Shown here: positions 52,791 through 60,417 of the stretch, one piece after another
Position numbering within the stretch: the stretch's first letter is position 1
Layout: the number at the start of each line of letters is the position of its first letter
Assembly: GCA_038562375.1 (NCBI GenBank)
Contig: JBCFAY010000006.1
Coordinates: 1-64,000, forward strand
Direction of reading: 5' to 3'
DNA: 64,000 nucleotides
DNA from: JBCFAY01 sp038562375
GTDB lineage: Bacteria; Bacillota; Clostridia; Christensenellales; CAG-138
Program-made: the position numbers and the translations under genes
Notes under the pieces: generated by a model
Database searches by the model: none
What the model was told of the DNA's origin: nothing
What the model saw: the letters and a program-made list of their open reading frames with translations, nothing else

Positions 52791-53450
52791 TTGTCAATAA
52801 GGGCAGTTACTTTCGATAAACAGAAAGTCAAGTCGCAGGACGACGGTCTATGCCACACGCTGGCCATGGTGAACAAGTCCTGCGTCATATCCGGCTGTGA
52901 TGTGGCACAGGATGGTGCATCCGCTGTTAGCATTGATGTCGGTGTGTTCTTTGCCTGCGGCAGGCTGGTCTATGTCACCTCGACGGAGAGTATCGGTATC
53001 CCGTCCGTTCCGGCGGGCCAAACGCTTTACATGCGCGTGGTGTTTGAGGTGAACCTCAACCAGACCAACACGGAAACCGAGTTCATGCAGGGCAGCTTTA
53101 AGGTGCTGACGGATTCCTCCGCATACCCTGCCCTCACTCAGGATGATGTCAACACGGGCAGCACGTTGCACCAAATGCCGTTCATCAAGCTCCGGGCAGA
53201 TTCAACAGGGATCATCACCGGCAGTTTTACGGACGAGCGAACGCTGATATATTCAGTCGCAAGTTTGAAACAGGATATCGACGGCAAAGCGGATGCCAAT
53301 CATACACATACCGCGCTGGCAGCGCTTGAGGTTACAGGCAACGTGGGAACGGACGACTTACAGGTCGTCAACGTATATATTTATTCCGGCACGACGCCTT
53401 CGGTTTCAGGCAAGCCCAACGGAACCCTGTTCGTCAAATACGTGCCTTAA
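52791..53450 (+). CDS. Tail/baseplate protein
   Basis: A 219-residue beta-rich protein (AVTFDKQKVKSQDDGLCHTL, IDVGVFFACGRLVYVTSTES), probably an upper baseplate or fibre-base subunit. It starts at TTG 52791, directly after the previous stop, behind GGAGGG. A DGKADANHTHTALAAL stretch resembles fibre collar motifs. Confidence 0.65.
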   Translation: MSIRAVTFDKQKVKSQDDGLCHTLAMVNKSCVISGCDVAQDGASAVSIDVGVFFACGRLVYVTSTESIGIPSVPAGQTLYMRVVFEVNLNQTNTETEFMQGSFKVLTDSSAYPALTQDDVNTGSTLHQMPFIKLRADSTGIITGSFTDERTLIYSVASLKQDIDGKADANHTHTALAALEVTGNVGTDDLQVVNVYIYSGTTPSVSGKPNGTLFVKYVP

Positions 53451-53463
53451 GGGGGTTTAAAAC

Positions 53464-54654
53464 ATGGCGGGGCCATTTCGTTCTAACAGTTCAGCAAGCA
53501 CGACGATGACGGTCAACTTGTCCGTTTGGCGTAACGGGCCGGACAGTCCGTCTACCATCGCATACGCCACGGTCAACTGGTCAGCCACACTCGGCAGTGC
53601 AACCAGCCTTGGTTCAGGCAGCAACCGGACGCTCTATATCTACAGGTCGGACGGCGCACTGCTGGGTAGTGCTGTCATAAAAAACGGTGTTTCATGGAGT
53701 TCAAGCACCACATATTCCGGCAGCTTCAATATCAGTTTTGACGCAGGAACGTACAACGCTTTTACGTGGGATCTGTATATCCAAACCTCGGCGGAGGGTA
53801 CGCAGTCCTGCATCTGGACAAACAGGAGCTACTGTACGAACTTTTCTGTCTCCTGGCCGCTGTATTACAGCTATGCAACGGCGCCAACTTCTTTGTCACT
53901 GTCACCTGGCGTATTTGAAAACACGGTGCGGCTGTCGTGGAGCGGCGCCGCGTCAGGCGTTAACAACGGTATATCAACATACCACTGCTACTATCAGTAT
54001 TCCGACAATTCCGGCGGTTCGTGGTCGGGAGAAACAGGTGTGGACTCTGGCGGAGCCGGATACATTGATGTCGATACGGCTTCATGGCCGCGCGGCAGGC
54101 TGATTCGCTTCCATGTCTACTCCATTTCAAGCTACAACAACCCTTTGTCGGGGTATTCGGGTACGGCGGTGAAGAATCGTGTGCCAAACACGCCGACGGG
54201 TACGCCCACCACGAATAAAAGTATCTATTCGCCGGGCGAAACGGTCACGGTGACGTTCACTCCGCCCAGCCCGCGAGACCCGGATTCCGGCACCGCCGGA
54301 GACATCGCCGGGTACGAGATGAAGATGCAGGATGCCGCCGGGGCGGATTACAACAGCGGACAGATCATGGGCACGAACGCGTCCGGGTCGGCCACGACAG
54401 TCAGCGTATCCACAACGGGCTGGACAGCGGGGCTGCAATGGAAATTCCTTGTCCGGGGCTATGACGCGTACGGCGTGCGAGGAAGCTGGTCGGCGGCAAC
54501 CGCGCTGGTGCTGATCGGCACGCCAATGAAAGTCCTCGTTTCAGGATCGCTCAAGAGCGTGGCTGAGCAACAGGTGCTGGTGAACGGCGTACTAAAGCAG
54601 GTCAGCGAAGTGAAAGTGCTGGTGGACGGCGTATTAAAAAGTTTAACGGTTTAG
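53464..54654 (+). CDS. Tail fibre/receptor-binding protein candidate
   Basis: A 396-residue Ser/Thr/Gly-rich protein. The central region looks like fibronectin type III modules (ATAPTSLSLSPGVFENTVRL; VPNTPTGTPTTNKSIYSPGE). The C-terminus has three near-repeats of KVLVxGxLKSV. Its place before the lysis genes fits a host-binding fibre. Confidence 0.7.
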   Translation: MAGPFRSNSSASTTMTVNLSVWRNGPDSPSTIAYATVNWSATLGSATSLGSGSNRTLYIYRSDGALLGSAVIKNGVSWSSSTTYSGSFNISFDAGTYNAFTWDLYIQTSAEGTQSCIWTNRSYCTNFSVSWPLYYSYATAPTSLSLSPGVFENTVRLSWSGAASGVNNGISTYHCYYQYSDNSGGSWSGETGVDSGGAGYIDVDTASWPRGRLIRFHVYSISSYNNPLSGYSGTAVKNRVPNTPTGTPTTNKSIYSPGETVTVTFTPPSPRDPDSGTAGDIAGYEMKMQDAAGADYNSGQIMGTNASGSATTVSVSTTGWTAGLQWKFLVRGYDAYGVRGSWSAATALVLIGTPMKVLVSGSLKSVAEQQVLVNGVLKQVSEVKVLVDGVLKSLTV

Positions 54655-54666
54655 GGGGAAAGAGAT

Positions 54667-54993
54667 TTGCTTGAATTTATAACTCAATACTGGCTGGAAG
54701 CCCTGTTCGGATTAATCCTGACAGGGCTTTCGCTTTTCGTGCGGCATTTGTTCCGGGATGCCAAAAACGCACGGTGCGCCGCGGATGCGGTACAGGCCGG
54801 TATTCGGTGCATGCTGCGCGACCGGATTATCCGCTGCTATGAGGACTATATCGGGCTGGGCTGCTGCCCTTTGTCCGTCCGTGAAAGTACGCAGGAAATG
54901 CACACGGCGTACAAGGCGCTGGGCGGCAACGGTGCGGTCGACCATATCATCGTGGAACTGAACGAACTGCCTACGATTAAAAAGGAGGAGTGA
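54667..54993 (+). CDS. Phage membrane protein before the endolysin
   Basis: A 108-residue protein with one N-terminal membrane helix (YWLEALFGLILTGLSLFV) and a basic, Cys-containing cytosolic part. It starts at TTG 54667 behind AGGGGG. It could assist holin function, but it is not a standard holin family that I can name. Confidence 0.65.
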   Translation: MLEFITQYWLEALFGLILTGLSLFVRHLFRDAKNARCAADAVQAGIRCMLRDRIIRCYEDYIGLGCCPLSVRESTQEMHTAYKALGGNGAVDHIIVELNELPTIKKEE

Positions 54994-54997
54994 ACGA

Positions 54998-55714
54998 ATG
55001 AACAACAATGAACTGGTACGGGGAATCCTGAAAATGGCCGGTTTTGATAACCCGGCTGAGAAAGACACCGGCGGAATCACTTATCAAAAAGACCGCTGGG
55101 GGTATGTGCTGGGCGGCCAGGGTGAACTGTACACTGAGGAACTAGCGAAGAAGTGGGCAAGCATTAAGCGGTCGGGAAAGACATCCGCATACTTTCTGAC
55201 GAGCGCGAAACAGTGGTATTCGCCGCCCCGGCGCATCGTGGACTGCTCGGGTCTCATTGTGCAGGCGATCCGAGCGCTTATACCCGATTACACCGACAGG
55301 AGTGCAAACACCTTCAAGGCGCAGTTTACAAAATCAGGGGCAATCGCCGCTATCCCTGAAACGGCGGGTCTCGCGGTCTGGAAGGACGGGCATATCGGCA
55401 TCTATCTGGGTAACGGCAAAGTCTGCGAAAGCCGGGGTGTCGCCTACGGTGTTGTGATCTCCGATCTCAAAACGCAGAAATGGACGCATTACGGAAAAAT
55501 CAAGGGCGTGGAATATGACGACTCGTATGTTGTGTTCAAAAAGGAAACCACTCCCGTGACGTTTGAGGTCTACACGGTGAAAAAGGGCGACACGCTTTGG
55601 GGTATCGCGAAGAAATATGGGACGACCGTTGCTGCGCTTGCTATGCTGAACAACCTGAAAAACCCGTCGCTTATTTTCGCGGGACAGAAAATAAAAATCA
55701 AGGAGGAAAAGTAA
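54998..55714 (+). CDS. Endolysin: NlpC/P60 peptidase with LysM
   Basis: A 238-residue lysin. The peptidase has its Cys in RRIVDCSGLIVQAI and its His in WKDGHIGIYLGNGK. A C-terminal LysM domain (YTVKKGDTLWGIAKKYGTTV, SLIFAGQKIKI) binds peptidoglycan. No signal peptide is present, so export depends on the holin. It is followed without a gap by the holin gene. Confidence 0.92.
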   Translation: MNNNELVRGILKMAGFDNPAEKDTGGITYQKDRWGYVLGGQGELYTEELAKKWASIKRSGKTSAYFLTSAKQWYSPPRRIVDCSGLIVQAIRALIPDYTDRSANTFKAQFTKSGAIAAIPETAGLAVWKDGHIGIYLGNGKVCESRGVAYGVVISDLKTQKWTHYGKIKGVEYDDSYVVFKKETTPVTFEVYTVKKGDTLWGIAKKYGTTVAALAMLNNLKNPSLIFAGQKIKIKEEK

Positions 55715-55897
55715 ATGGATCAGTCAAGGTGGAAAAGCCCGGTGGCATGGAGCGCGCTTGCGGCGCTTCTTTTTTTCGTGGTCAAGACGTGGTTCGGGTT
55801 TGAAATACCCGGTTGGGATCAGTTCATATCGCTGGTTATAGCCGCCGGTGTGGCGTTCGGTATTTTCAACAACCCGACGGACAAGACGGGATACTGA
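55715..55897 (+). CDS. Phage holin
   Basis: A 60-residue protein with hydrophobic segments VAWSALAALLFFVVKTWFGF and FISLVIAAGVAFGIFNNPTD, ending in a hydrophilic tail; typical of the small phi-LC3-like holins. It permits endolysin access to the wall. Confidence 0.88.
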   Translation: MDQSRWKSPVAWSALAALLFFVVKTWFGFEIPGWDQFISLVIAAGVAFGIFNNPTDKTGY

Positions 55898-55990
55898 ACC
55901 CTTCGCTAAGATGGTAAAGTCGGCCTTATTCTGTCAATACGGTTGGCTTCAGTGATGATTTCATCAAACATTGCAAATAACAAACAGCTA

Positions 55991-56031
55991 ATGCCTATCG
56001 AGAGATTCGTCTTTCGGTAGGCATTATTTTT
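55991..56031 (+). terminator. Strong terminator after the lysis genes
   Basis: Arms at 55991-56005 and 56010-56024 (ATGCCTATCGAGAGA / TCTTTCGGTAGGCAT, wobble-tolerant) with a TTCG tetraloop and a following ATTTTT. It ends the late transcript. Confidence 0.8.
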
Positions 56032-56039
56032 ATACTGAT

Positions 56040-56111
56040 TTTTCGTTCAAATGGTCTGATCACCTCCATTGGGTAGTGAGGACGGGATGTTCTCGGACTG
56101 GAGGACAAGTG
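56040..56111 (+). promoter_or_regulatory. Repeated structured leader, copy 3 (SD-sequestering)
   Basis: TTTTCGTTCAAA and CTCCATTGGGTAGTG recur. CCTCCA (56063-56068) pairs with TGGAGG (56099-56104), the ribosome-binding site of the next gene. The inner hairpin is GAGGAC/GTTCTC (56078-56083, 56089-56094), again different in sequence but paired. Confidence 0.62.
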
Positions 56112-56498
56112 ATGACAAACGAACAAAAAGAGAAAATTACCTCTATGCGGGAGAATGGCTGCGGTTATTTAAAAATAGCAAAGGCCATCGGTGTTTCAGA
56201 AAATACAGTTAAGTCATACTGCCGCAGACAAAGAGCTACCGATATTACAGAAGAAATCCATTCTTGTGCGCAATGCGGCAAGTCTATTGATAAAAATAAA
56301 CGCAGCAGCAGGCGGTTCTGCTCTGATGCCTGCAGAATCAACTGGTGGAACAAGCACCCGAAAACTAAAATGCCATATACAGCACATTGCGCCTGCTGCG
56401 GTAATGAAATACAGATGCGCCGAAAAAATGAGCGCAAGTACTGCTCCCACCGCTGCTACATTACCGCTCGTTATAAGGACGGTGGCGGCAATGACTGA
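56112..56498 (+). CDS. HTH and zinc-finger protein next to the recombinases
   Basis: A 128-residue protein. An N-terminal HTH (MRENGCGYLKIAKAIGVSEN) is followed by two zinc-finger-like Cys sets (CAQCGKSIDK with CSDACR; CACCGNEIQM with CSHRC). It probably regulates the recombination module or binds att DNA. It is preceded by leader copy 3 and overlaps the next gene by 8 bases. Confidence 0.75.
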   Translation: MTNEQKEKITSMRENGCGYLKIAKAIGVSENTVKSYCRRQRATDITEEIHSCAQCGKSIDKNKRSSRRFCSDACRINWWNKHPKTKMPYTAHCACCGNEIQMRRKNERKYCSHRCYITARYKDGGGND

Positions 56499-56718
56499 TG
56501 TTACAAAAATACAGGACTATCAGTCCGCCATGTCGCAAGCGCGAAATATGCTTGAAAAAGGTATCATCGATAAGGCTGACATTGTATTAATCGAGAACAA
56601 ATTAGCCGGGCAATACGGGCTTGAATTCGGAAGTATATATCGCGAAATTGACTTGATAAGTGTGACTTATAGAGCGAACATGGTGTGCAAGGAGGTGATA
56701 AAATGCCAGGGACAATAA
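56491..56718 (+). CDS. SHOCT-like small protein upstream of recombinase
   Basis: A 75-residue protein with a C-terminal EFGSIYREIDL region and a SHOCT-like ARNMLEKGIIDKADIVLIEN helix pair. Such proteins are regular partners of serine recombinases in Clostridia elements. The function is unknown; it might be a directionality factor. It overlaps both neighbours. Confidence 0.65.
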   Translation: MTDVTKIQDYQSAMSQARNMLEKGIIDKADIVLIENKLAGQYGLEFGSIYREIDLISVTYRANMVCKEVIKCQGQ

Positions 56719-58001
56719 GAAAAATGCCGCAAAAGCCACGGCTGGAGCAGCCCAAAAAGGTCGCCGCCTATGCTCGTGTGTCCACGGGAAAGGACGCGAT
56801 GCTCCACTCGCTGTCATCACAGGTCAGCTACTATAGCAAATTTATACAAGGTCACGAGGGCTGGCTGTATGTTGGCGTTTATTCGGATGAAGCAGTGACC
56901 GGCACGAAAGACGGCCGGGACGGGTTTCAAAGACTTCTCGCCGATTGCCGTTTCGGAAAGGTGAATATGATACTGACCAAGTCCATCTCCCGCTTCGCTC
57001 GTAATACAGTGACTTTGCTGGAAACCGTCCGTGAGCTGAAAGCGATTGAGGTGGACATTTTTTTCGAGGAGCAGAACATCCACACGATGAGCGCCGAGGG
57101 CGAACTGATGCTGACCATCCTCGCCTCCTACGCGCAGGAAGAGAGCTTGTCCGCAAGCGAAAATCAGAAATGGCGGGTCAGAAAGGGCTTTGAAAATGGC
57201 GAACTGCTCAACTGGCGGTTCCTGTTCGGATACCGCATCGCAAAAGACAAGATCGAGGTTGATGAGGATACAGCGCCGATTGTGCATGAAATATTTAATC
57301 GCGTCATTGCCGGGGATACTTTCGGCGTTATCAGCAGGGATTTGAATAGACGCGGCATCCCCGGTACGCTCGGCGGCAAATGGTGTGTTCATCGTATCCG
57401 CAATATTGTCAGCAATGAAAAATACACAGGCGGCGCCCTGCTCCAAAAACACTACCGCAACAATCATTTGGAGAAGAAAATATGTGTGAATACAGGCGAA
57501 CTGCCGATGTTTTACGCCGAGGATACGCATCCATGCATCATCGATAAGGACACTTTCGAAGCGGCACGGGCGGTCTTACAGAGAATGCGCGAAGCAACCA
57601 AAGGCAGACCACACCCACAGAAAAGTGAATTCACGGGTAAAATCTACTGCCCATTCTGCGGTAAAAATTACAAGCGCAACACAAGCAACGGCTCAGTTGG
57701 CTGGAATTGCTCCACTTATCTGGAACAGGGTAAAGCCAGCTGCCACGGTAAAAAGATACCCGAAACCACGCTCCGAGCGGTTTGCGCTGAGGTGCTCGGC
57801 ATTGACGATTATGACGCTGCTGTATTTGACGCTCAGATTGACCGAATTGAAGTGCCGGAGCATAACCGCCTGCGGTATGTTTTCAAGGACGGAAGCAACA
57901 TTGAGCGCACATGGGTAGACCGCTCGCGGCGGGAAAGTTGGACTGCGGAAATGCGGCAGGCCGCATCAGATAGAACGCAACGGCAAAGGAGGAAAAATTA
58001 A
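56703..58001 (+). CDS. Large serine recombinase 1
   Basis: A 432-residue large serine recombinase. Catalytic Ser27 is in AAYARVSTGKD. The resolvase core has ITKSISRFARNTVTLLETVR, the recombinase domain GVISRDLNRRGIPGTLGGKW, and the zinc ribbon CPFCGKNYKRN with later Cys. It integrates or excises the element. ATG 56703 follows AAGGAGG. Its stop and the start of recombinase 2 share one base. Confidence 0.92.
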   Translation: MPGTIRKMPQKPRLEQPKKVAAYARVSTGKDAMLHSLSSQVSYYSKFIQGHEGWLYVGVYSDEAVTGTKDGRDGFQRLLADCRFGKVNMILTKSISRFARNTVTLLETVRELKAIEVDIFFEEQNIHTMSAEGELMLTILASYAQEESLSASENQKWRVRKGFENGELLNWRFLFGYRIAKDKIEVDEDTAPIVHEIFNRVIAGDTFGVISRDLNRRGIPGTLGGKWCVHRIRNIVSNEKYTGGALLQKHYRNNHLEKKICVNTGELPMFYAEDTHPCIIDKDTFEAARAVLQRMREATKGRPHPQKSEFTGKIYCPFCGKNYKRNTSNGSVGWNCSTYLEQGKASCHGKKIPETTLRAVCAEVLGIDDYDAAVFDAQIDRIEVPEHNRLRYVFKDGSNIERTWVDRSRRESWTAEMRQAASDRTQRQRRKN

Positions 58002-59572
58002 TGCCAAGAATAACGACAATACCAGCGACAAAAAACAAATTCACGGCTCTGCCGACGGCATCCATCGCCAAGCGGCGCACTGCCGGATACGCCCGTGTAT
58101 CCACGGACAGCGACGAACAGTTCACCAGCTACGAAGCGCAAATCGACTATTATACGAAACTCATCACCGCCCGTGAGGACTGGGAGTTTGTTGACGTCTA
58201 CACCGACGAGGGCATCTCGGCACTGAACACTAAGCACAGAGATGGCTTCAACCGCATGATACAGGATGCCATTAACGGAGAAATTGACCTCATCGTCACA
58301 AAATCGGTCAGCCGGTTTGCGAGAAACACCGTTGACAGCCTTGTTACTATCCGAAAGCTCAAAGAAAAAGGCGTGGAATGCTACTTTGAAAAGGAAAATA
58401 TTTTCACTTTCGACGGCAAGGGCGAGTTGCTCCTCACCATCATGAGTTCGCTGGCGCAGGAGGAAAGCCGCTCCATCAGCGAGAACGTAACATGGGGTCA
58501 GCGGAAGCGCTTCTCAGACGGTAAAGTCAGCGTCGGCTACTCGCAATTTCTTGGCTTTGAAAAGGGCGAGGATGGAAACCTCAAAGTAGTGCCAGAGCAA
58601 GCGGAAACCGTGCGGCTCATCTACAAGTTGTTCCTTGAGGGCAAAACCACGCAGGGCATTGCGAATTTCCTTATGGAACACGATATTTTAAGCCCTGCTG
58701 GAAAGCAAACCTGGCGCTCCTCTACGATTTCAAGCATCCTCAGCAATGAAAAATATAAAGGCGATGCATTGTTGCAAAAACGCTTTACCGCAGATTTTTT
58801 GACAAAAGAACTCCGTGTTAATAACGGCGAGGTGCCGCAATATTATGTAGAGGGTTCGCACAAAGCCATTATTGCACCGGAGGAATTTCAAGCGGTGCAG
58901 GAAGAATTGGCAAGGCGAAAAGAACTCGGCAGAGCCTACAGCGACAAGGCTTTTCACAGCAAAATCATCTGCGGCGACTGCGGCGGATTTTACGGTCGTA
59001 AGGTCTGGCACTCCACGGACGAATACAAGAGCGTGATATTCCAGTGCAACCGGAAATTTAATAATTCTGATAGATGCAGAACGCCTAAATTGACCGAGGA
59101 AGAAATCAAAAAACGTTTTCTTGCCGCCTATAATGAGTTGATGGGCAGCCGCGAAACCGTGCTTGCCGACTGTGAGCTTATACGGCAAGCGCTCTGCGAC
59201 ACCTCGGCACTTGAAACCGAAATTCAGCGGGAGCACGACGAAATGACTGTCGCGTCTGAACTCATGAAAGCGCATATCAAAAAGAACGCCTCGTTCGCCC
59301 AGTCGCAGGAAGCCTACATACTGGAAGCCGGGCGTATTGAGGAACGCTATAACGCCGCCTTGGAACATTACACTGCCCTCGAAGCGGAAAAAGATAAGCG
59401 AAATCGCAAAAACAAGGAACTGGAAACCTTCATAGCAATGCTGAAGAAGCATCCGTTGGTAGTAGACGAGTGGGATGAGCGGCTCTGGATTACGCTACTG
59501 GATACAGCAACGGTACAGCGGGACGGCAAGATTGTCTTCCACTTCAAAAGTGGTGCGGAGATAACGGCATAG
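58001..59572 (+). CDS. Large serine recombinase 2
   Basis: A 523-residue large serine recombinase. Ser34 is in GYARVSTDSDEQ. The core is VTKSVSRFARNTVDSLVTIR, with recombinase domain GIANFLMEHDILSPAGKQTW and zinc ribbon CGDCGGFYG with FQCNRKFNNSDRC, then a long coiled coil (about 400-490). It is coupled to recombinase 1, so the two may act as a heteromeric pair. It is the last gene of the element. Confidence 0.93.
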   Translation: MPRITTIPATKNKFTALPTASIAKRRTAGYARVSTDSDEQFTSYEAQIDYYTKLITAREDWEFVDVYTDEGISALNTKHRDGFNRMIQDAINGEIDLIVTKSVSRFARNTVDSLVTIRKLKEKGVECYFEKENIFTFDGKGELLLTIMSSLAQEESRSISENVTWGQRKRFSDGKVSVGYSQFLGFEKGEDGNLKVVPEQAETVRLIYKLFLEGKTTQGIANFLMEHDILSPAGKQTWRSSTISSILSNEKYKGDALLQKRFTADFLTKELRVNNGEVPQYYVEGSHKAIIAPEEFQAVQEELARRKELGRAYSDKAFHSKIICGDCGGFYGRKVWHSTDEYKSVIFQCNRKFNNSDRCRTPKLTEEEIKKRFLAAYNELMGSRETVLADCELIRQALCDTSALETEIQREHDEMTVASELMKAHIKKNASFAQSQEAYILEAGRIEERYNAALEHYTALEAEKDKRNRKNKELETFIAMLKKHPLVVDEWDERLWITLLDTATVQRDGKIVFHFKSGAEITA

Positions 59573-59666
59573 CAGAAGACCGTAGAGTTGCACACTTTCC
59601 CGCGTCCGTCCTTGAAAATGGTACGCTATACTTTTGTGGTCATTAAAACCTCCACCTCATTTAGTC
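59573..59666 (-). pseudogene. Truncated minus-strand gene start at the element junction
   Basis: On the minus strand GGAGG (59649-59653) and ATG 59643 begin MTTKV, then a TAG. The same frame continues RTIFKDGRGKVCNSTVFCYA into the recombinase gene. It looks like the 5' end of a chromosomal gene cut by element insertion, or a recombination-associated leader. The element boundary probably lies here; no matching left half was found. Confidence 0.35.
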
Positions 59667-59987
59667 TTAAAACGTAACTATCTTGTCCGCCCATTCTACC
59701 ATTTGAACACAATCGATCATTGTAGATATAGGACAAGCATCTGATCCTTCCATTTTACGGGATTTCAGACAGGTGCCACAGGCCAAAATTTCCCCGCCAA
59801 CTTCAATAAATGCTTTCAGTTGTCCGGCTACATCAAATTTTTCATGGGTGAGTTCTTCGCATTCAACAGCTTCTCCCATTAGAAAAACTTTGACTTCGTG
59901 GTTTTGCTTTTTCGCCGTTGTTGCAAAACGCAGCGCATTCCACGCCTTTTCGAATTCCTTTGTTTCGAGTATTATTCCAATTTTCAT
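59667..59987 (-). CDS. DsrE-family protein
   Basis: A 106-residue DsrE/DsrF-like protein (MKIGIILETKEFEKAWNALR, KVFLMGEAVECEEL) with a conserved-looking Cys pair, GGEILACGTCLKSR. The family carries sulfur or acts in redox relays. It is the last gene of the minus-strand redox cluster. Confidence 0.8.
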   Translation of the reverse strand: MKIGIILETKEFEKAWNALRFATTAKKQNHEVKVFLMGEAVECEELTHEKFDVAGQLKAFIEVGGEILACGTCLKSRKMEGSDACPISTMIDCVQMVEWADKIVTF

Positions 59988-60010
59988 AGTATATATTTCC
60001 TTCCTTGTTA

Positions 60011-60316
60011 TTAACGAGATTTAAACTGAACTCCCATAAGTCTTGCTCCTGTACGGGTTTCCATCGATAACAAGGCCGGTTCAGTAATGAATACATTATT
60101 CTCTTTTAGTATGGTCGACTCATCGTTTTTTCTTAACAGCACTTCACCTTTTACAACATAAAACATGACGAAGGAATCCATCATACACTCTGGTATTTTC
60201 TGTTCTGGCTCCAATACAATCACTCTGGTCTTAAACAAATTATTTTCGAAAAAAACGTTAACATTTCTTTTCTCATATCCCTCGGCTTCCAATCTCATTA
60301 AATCGAAAATTTCCAT
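60011..60316 (-). CDS. Cupin-domain protein
   Basis: A 101-residue small beta-barrel protein (RVIVLEPEQKIPECMMDSFV, FYVVKGEVLLRKNDE) of the cupin fold, although the usual metal-binding His residues are reduced. It lies between the DsrE and hcp genes and is probably co-transcribed; its role is unknown. Confidence 0.75.
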   Translation of the reverse strand: MEIFDLMRLEAEGYEKRNVNVFFENNLFKTRVIVLEPEQKIPECMMDSFVMFYVVKGEVLLRKNDESTILKENNVFITEPALLSMETRTGARLMGVQFKSR

Positions 60317-60371
60317 ATCGCATTTCCTACTTTCCCGATATAATTACCGTTGCCATGTGATAATGGAATTA

Positions 60372-60403
60372 CCCCATTGGGTCTTATCTTTATCCCAATG
60401 GGG
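60372..60403 (-). terminator. Inverted repeat between hcp and the cupin gene
   Basis: CCCCATTGGG (60372-60381) and CCCAATGGGG (60394-60403) form a perfect 10-bp stem with a 12-base loop just after the hcp stop. There is no clear T-run, so it may stabilise or partly terminate the hcp message. Confidence 0.45.
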
Positions 60404-60417
60404 CAGCCACCCAATAT

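Noticed and set aside
60372..60403. Fourth copy of the SD-sequestering leader (contains CCATTGGG)
   Set aside because: It lacks TTTTCGTTCAAA and does not precede a ribosome-binding site; it is a simple inverted repeat after hcp.
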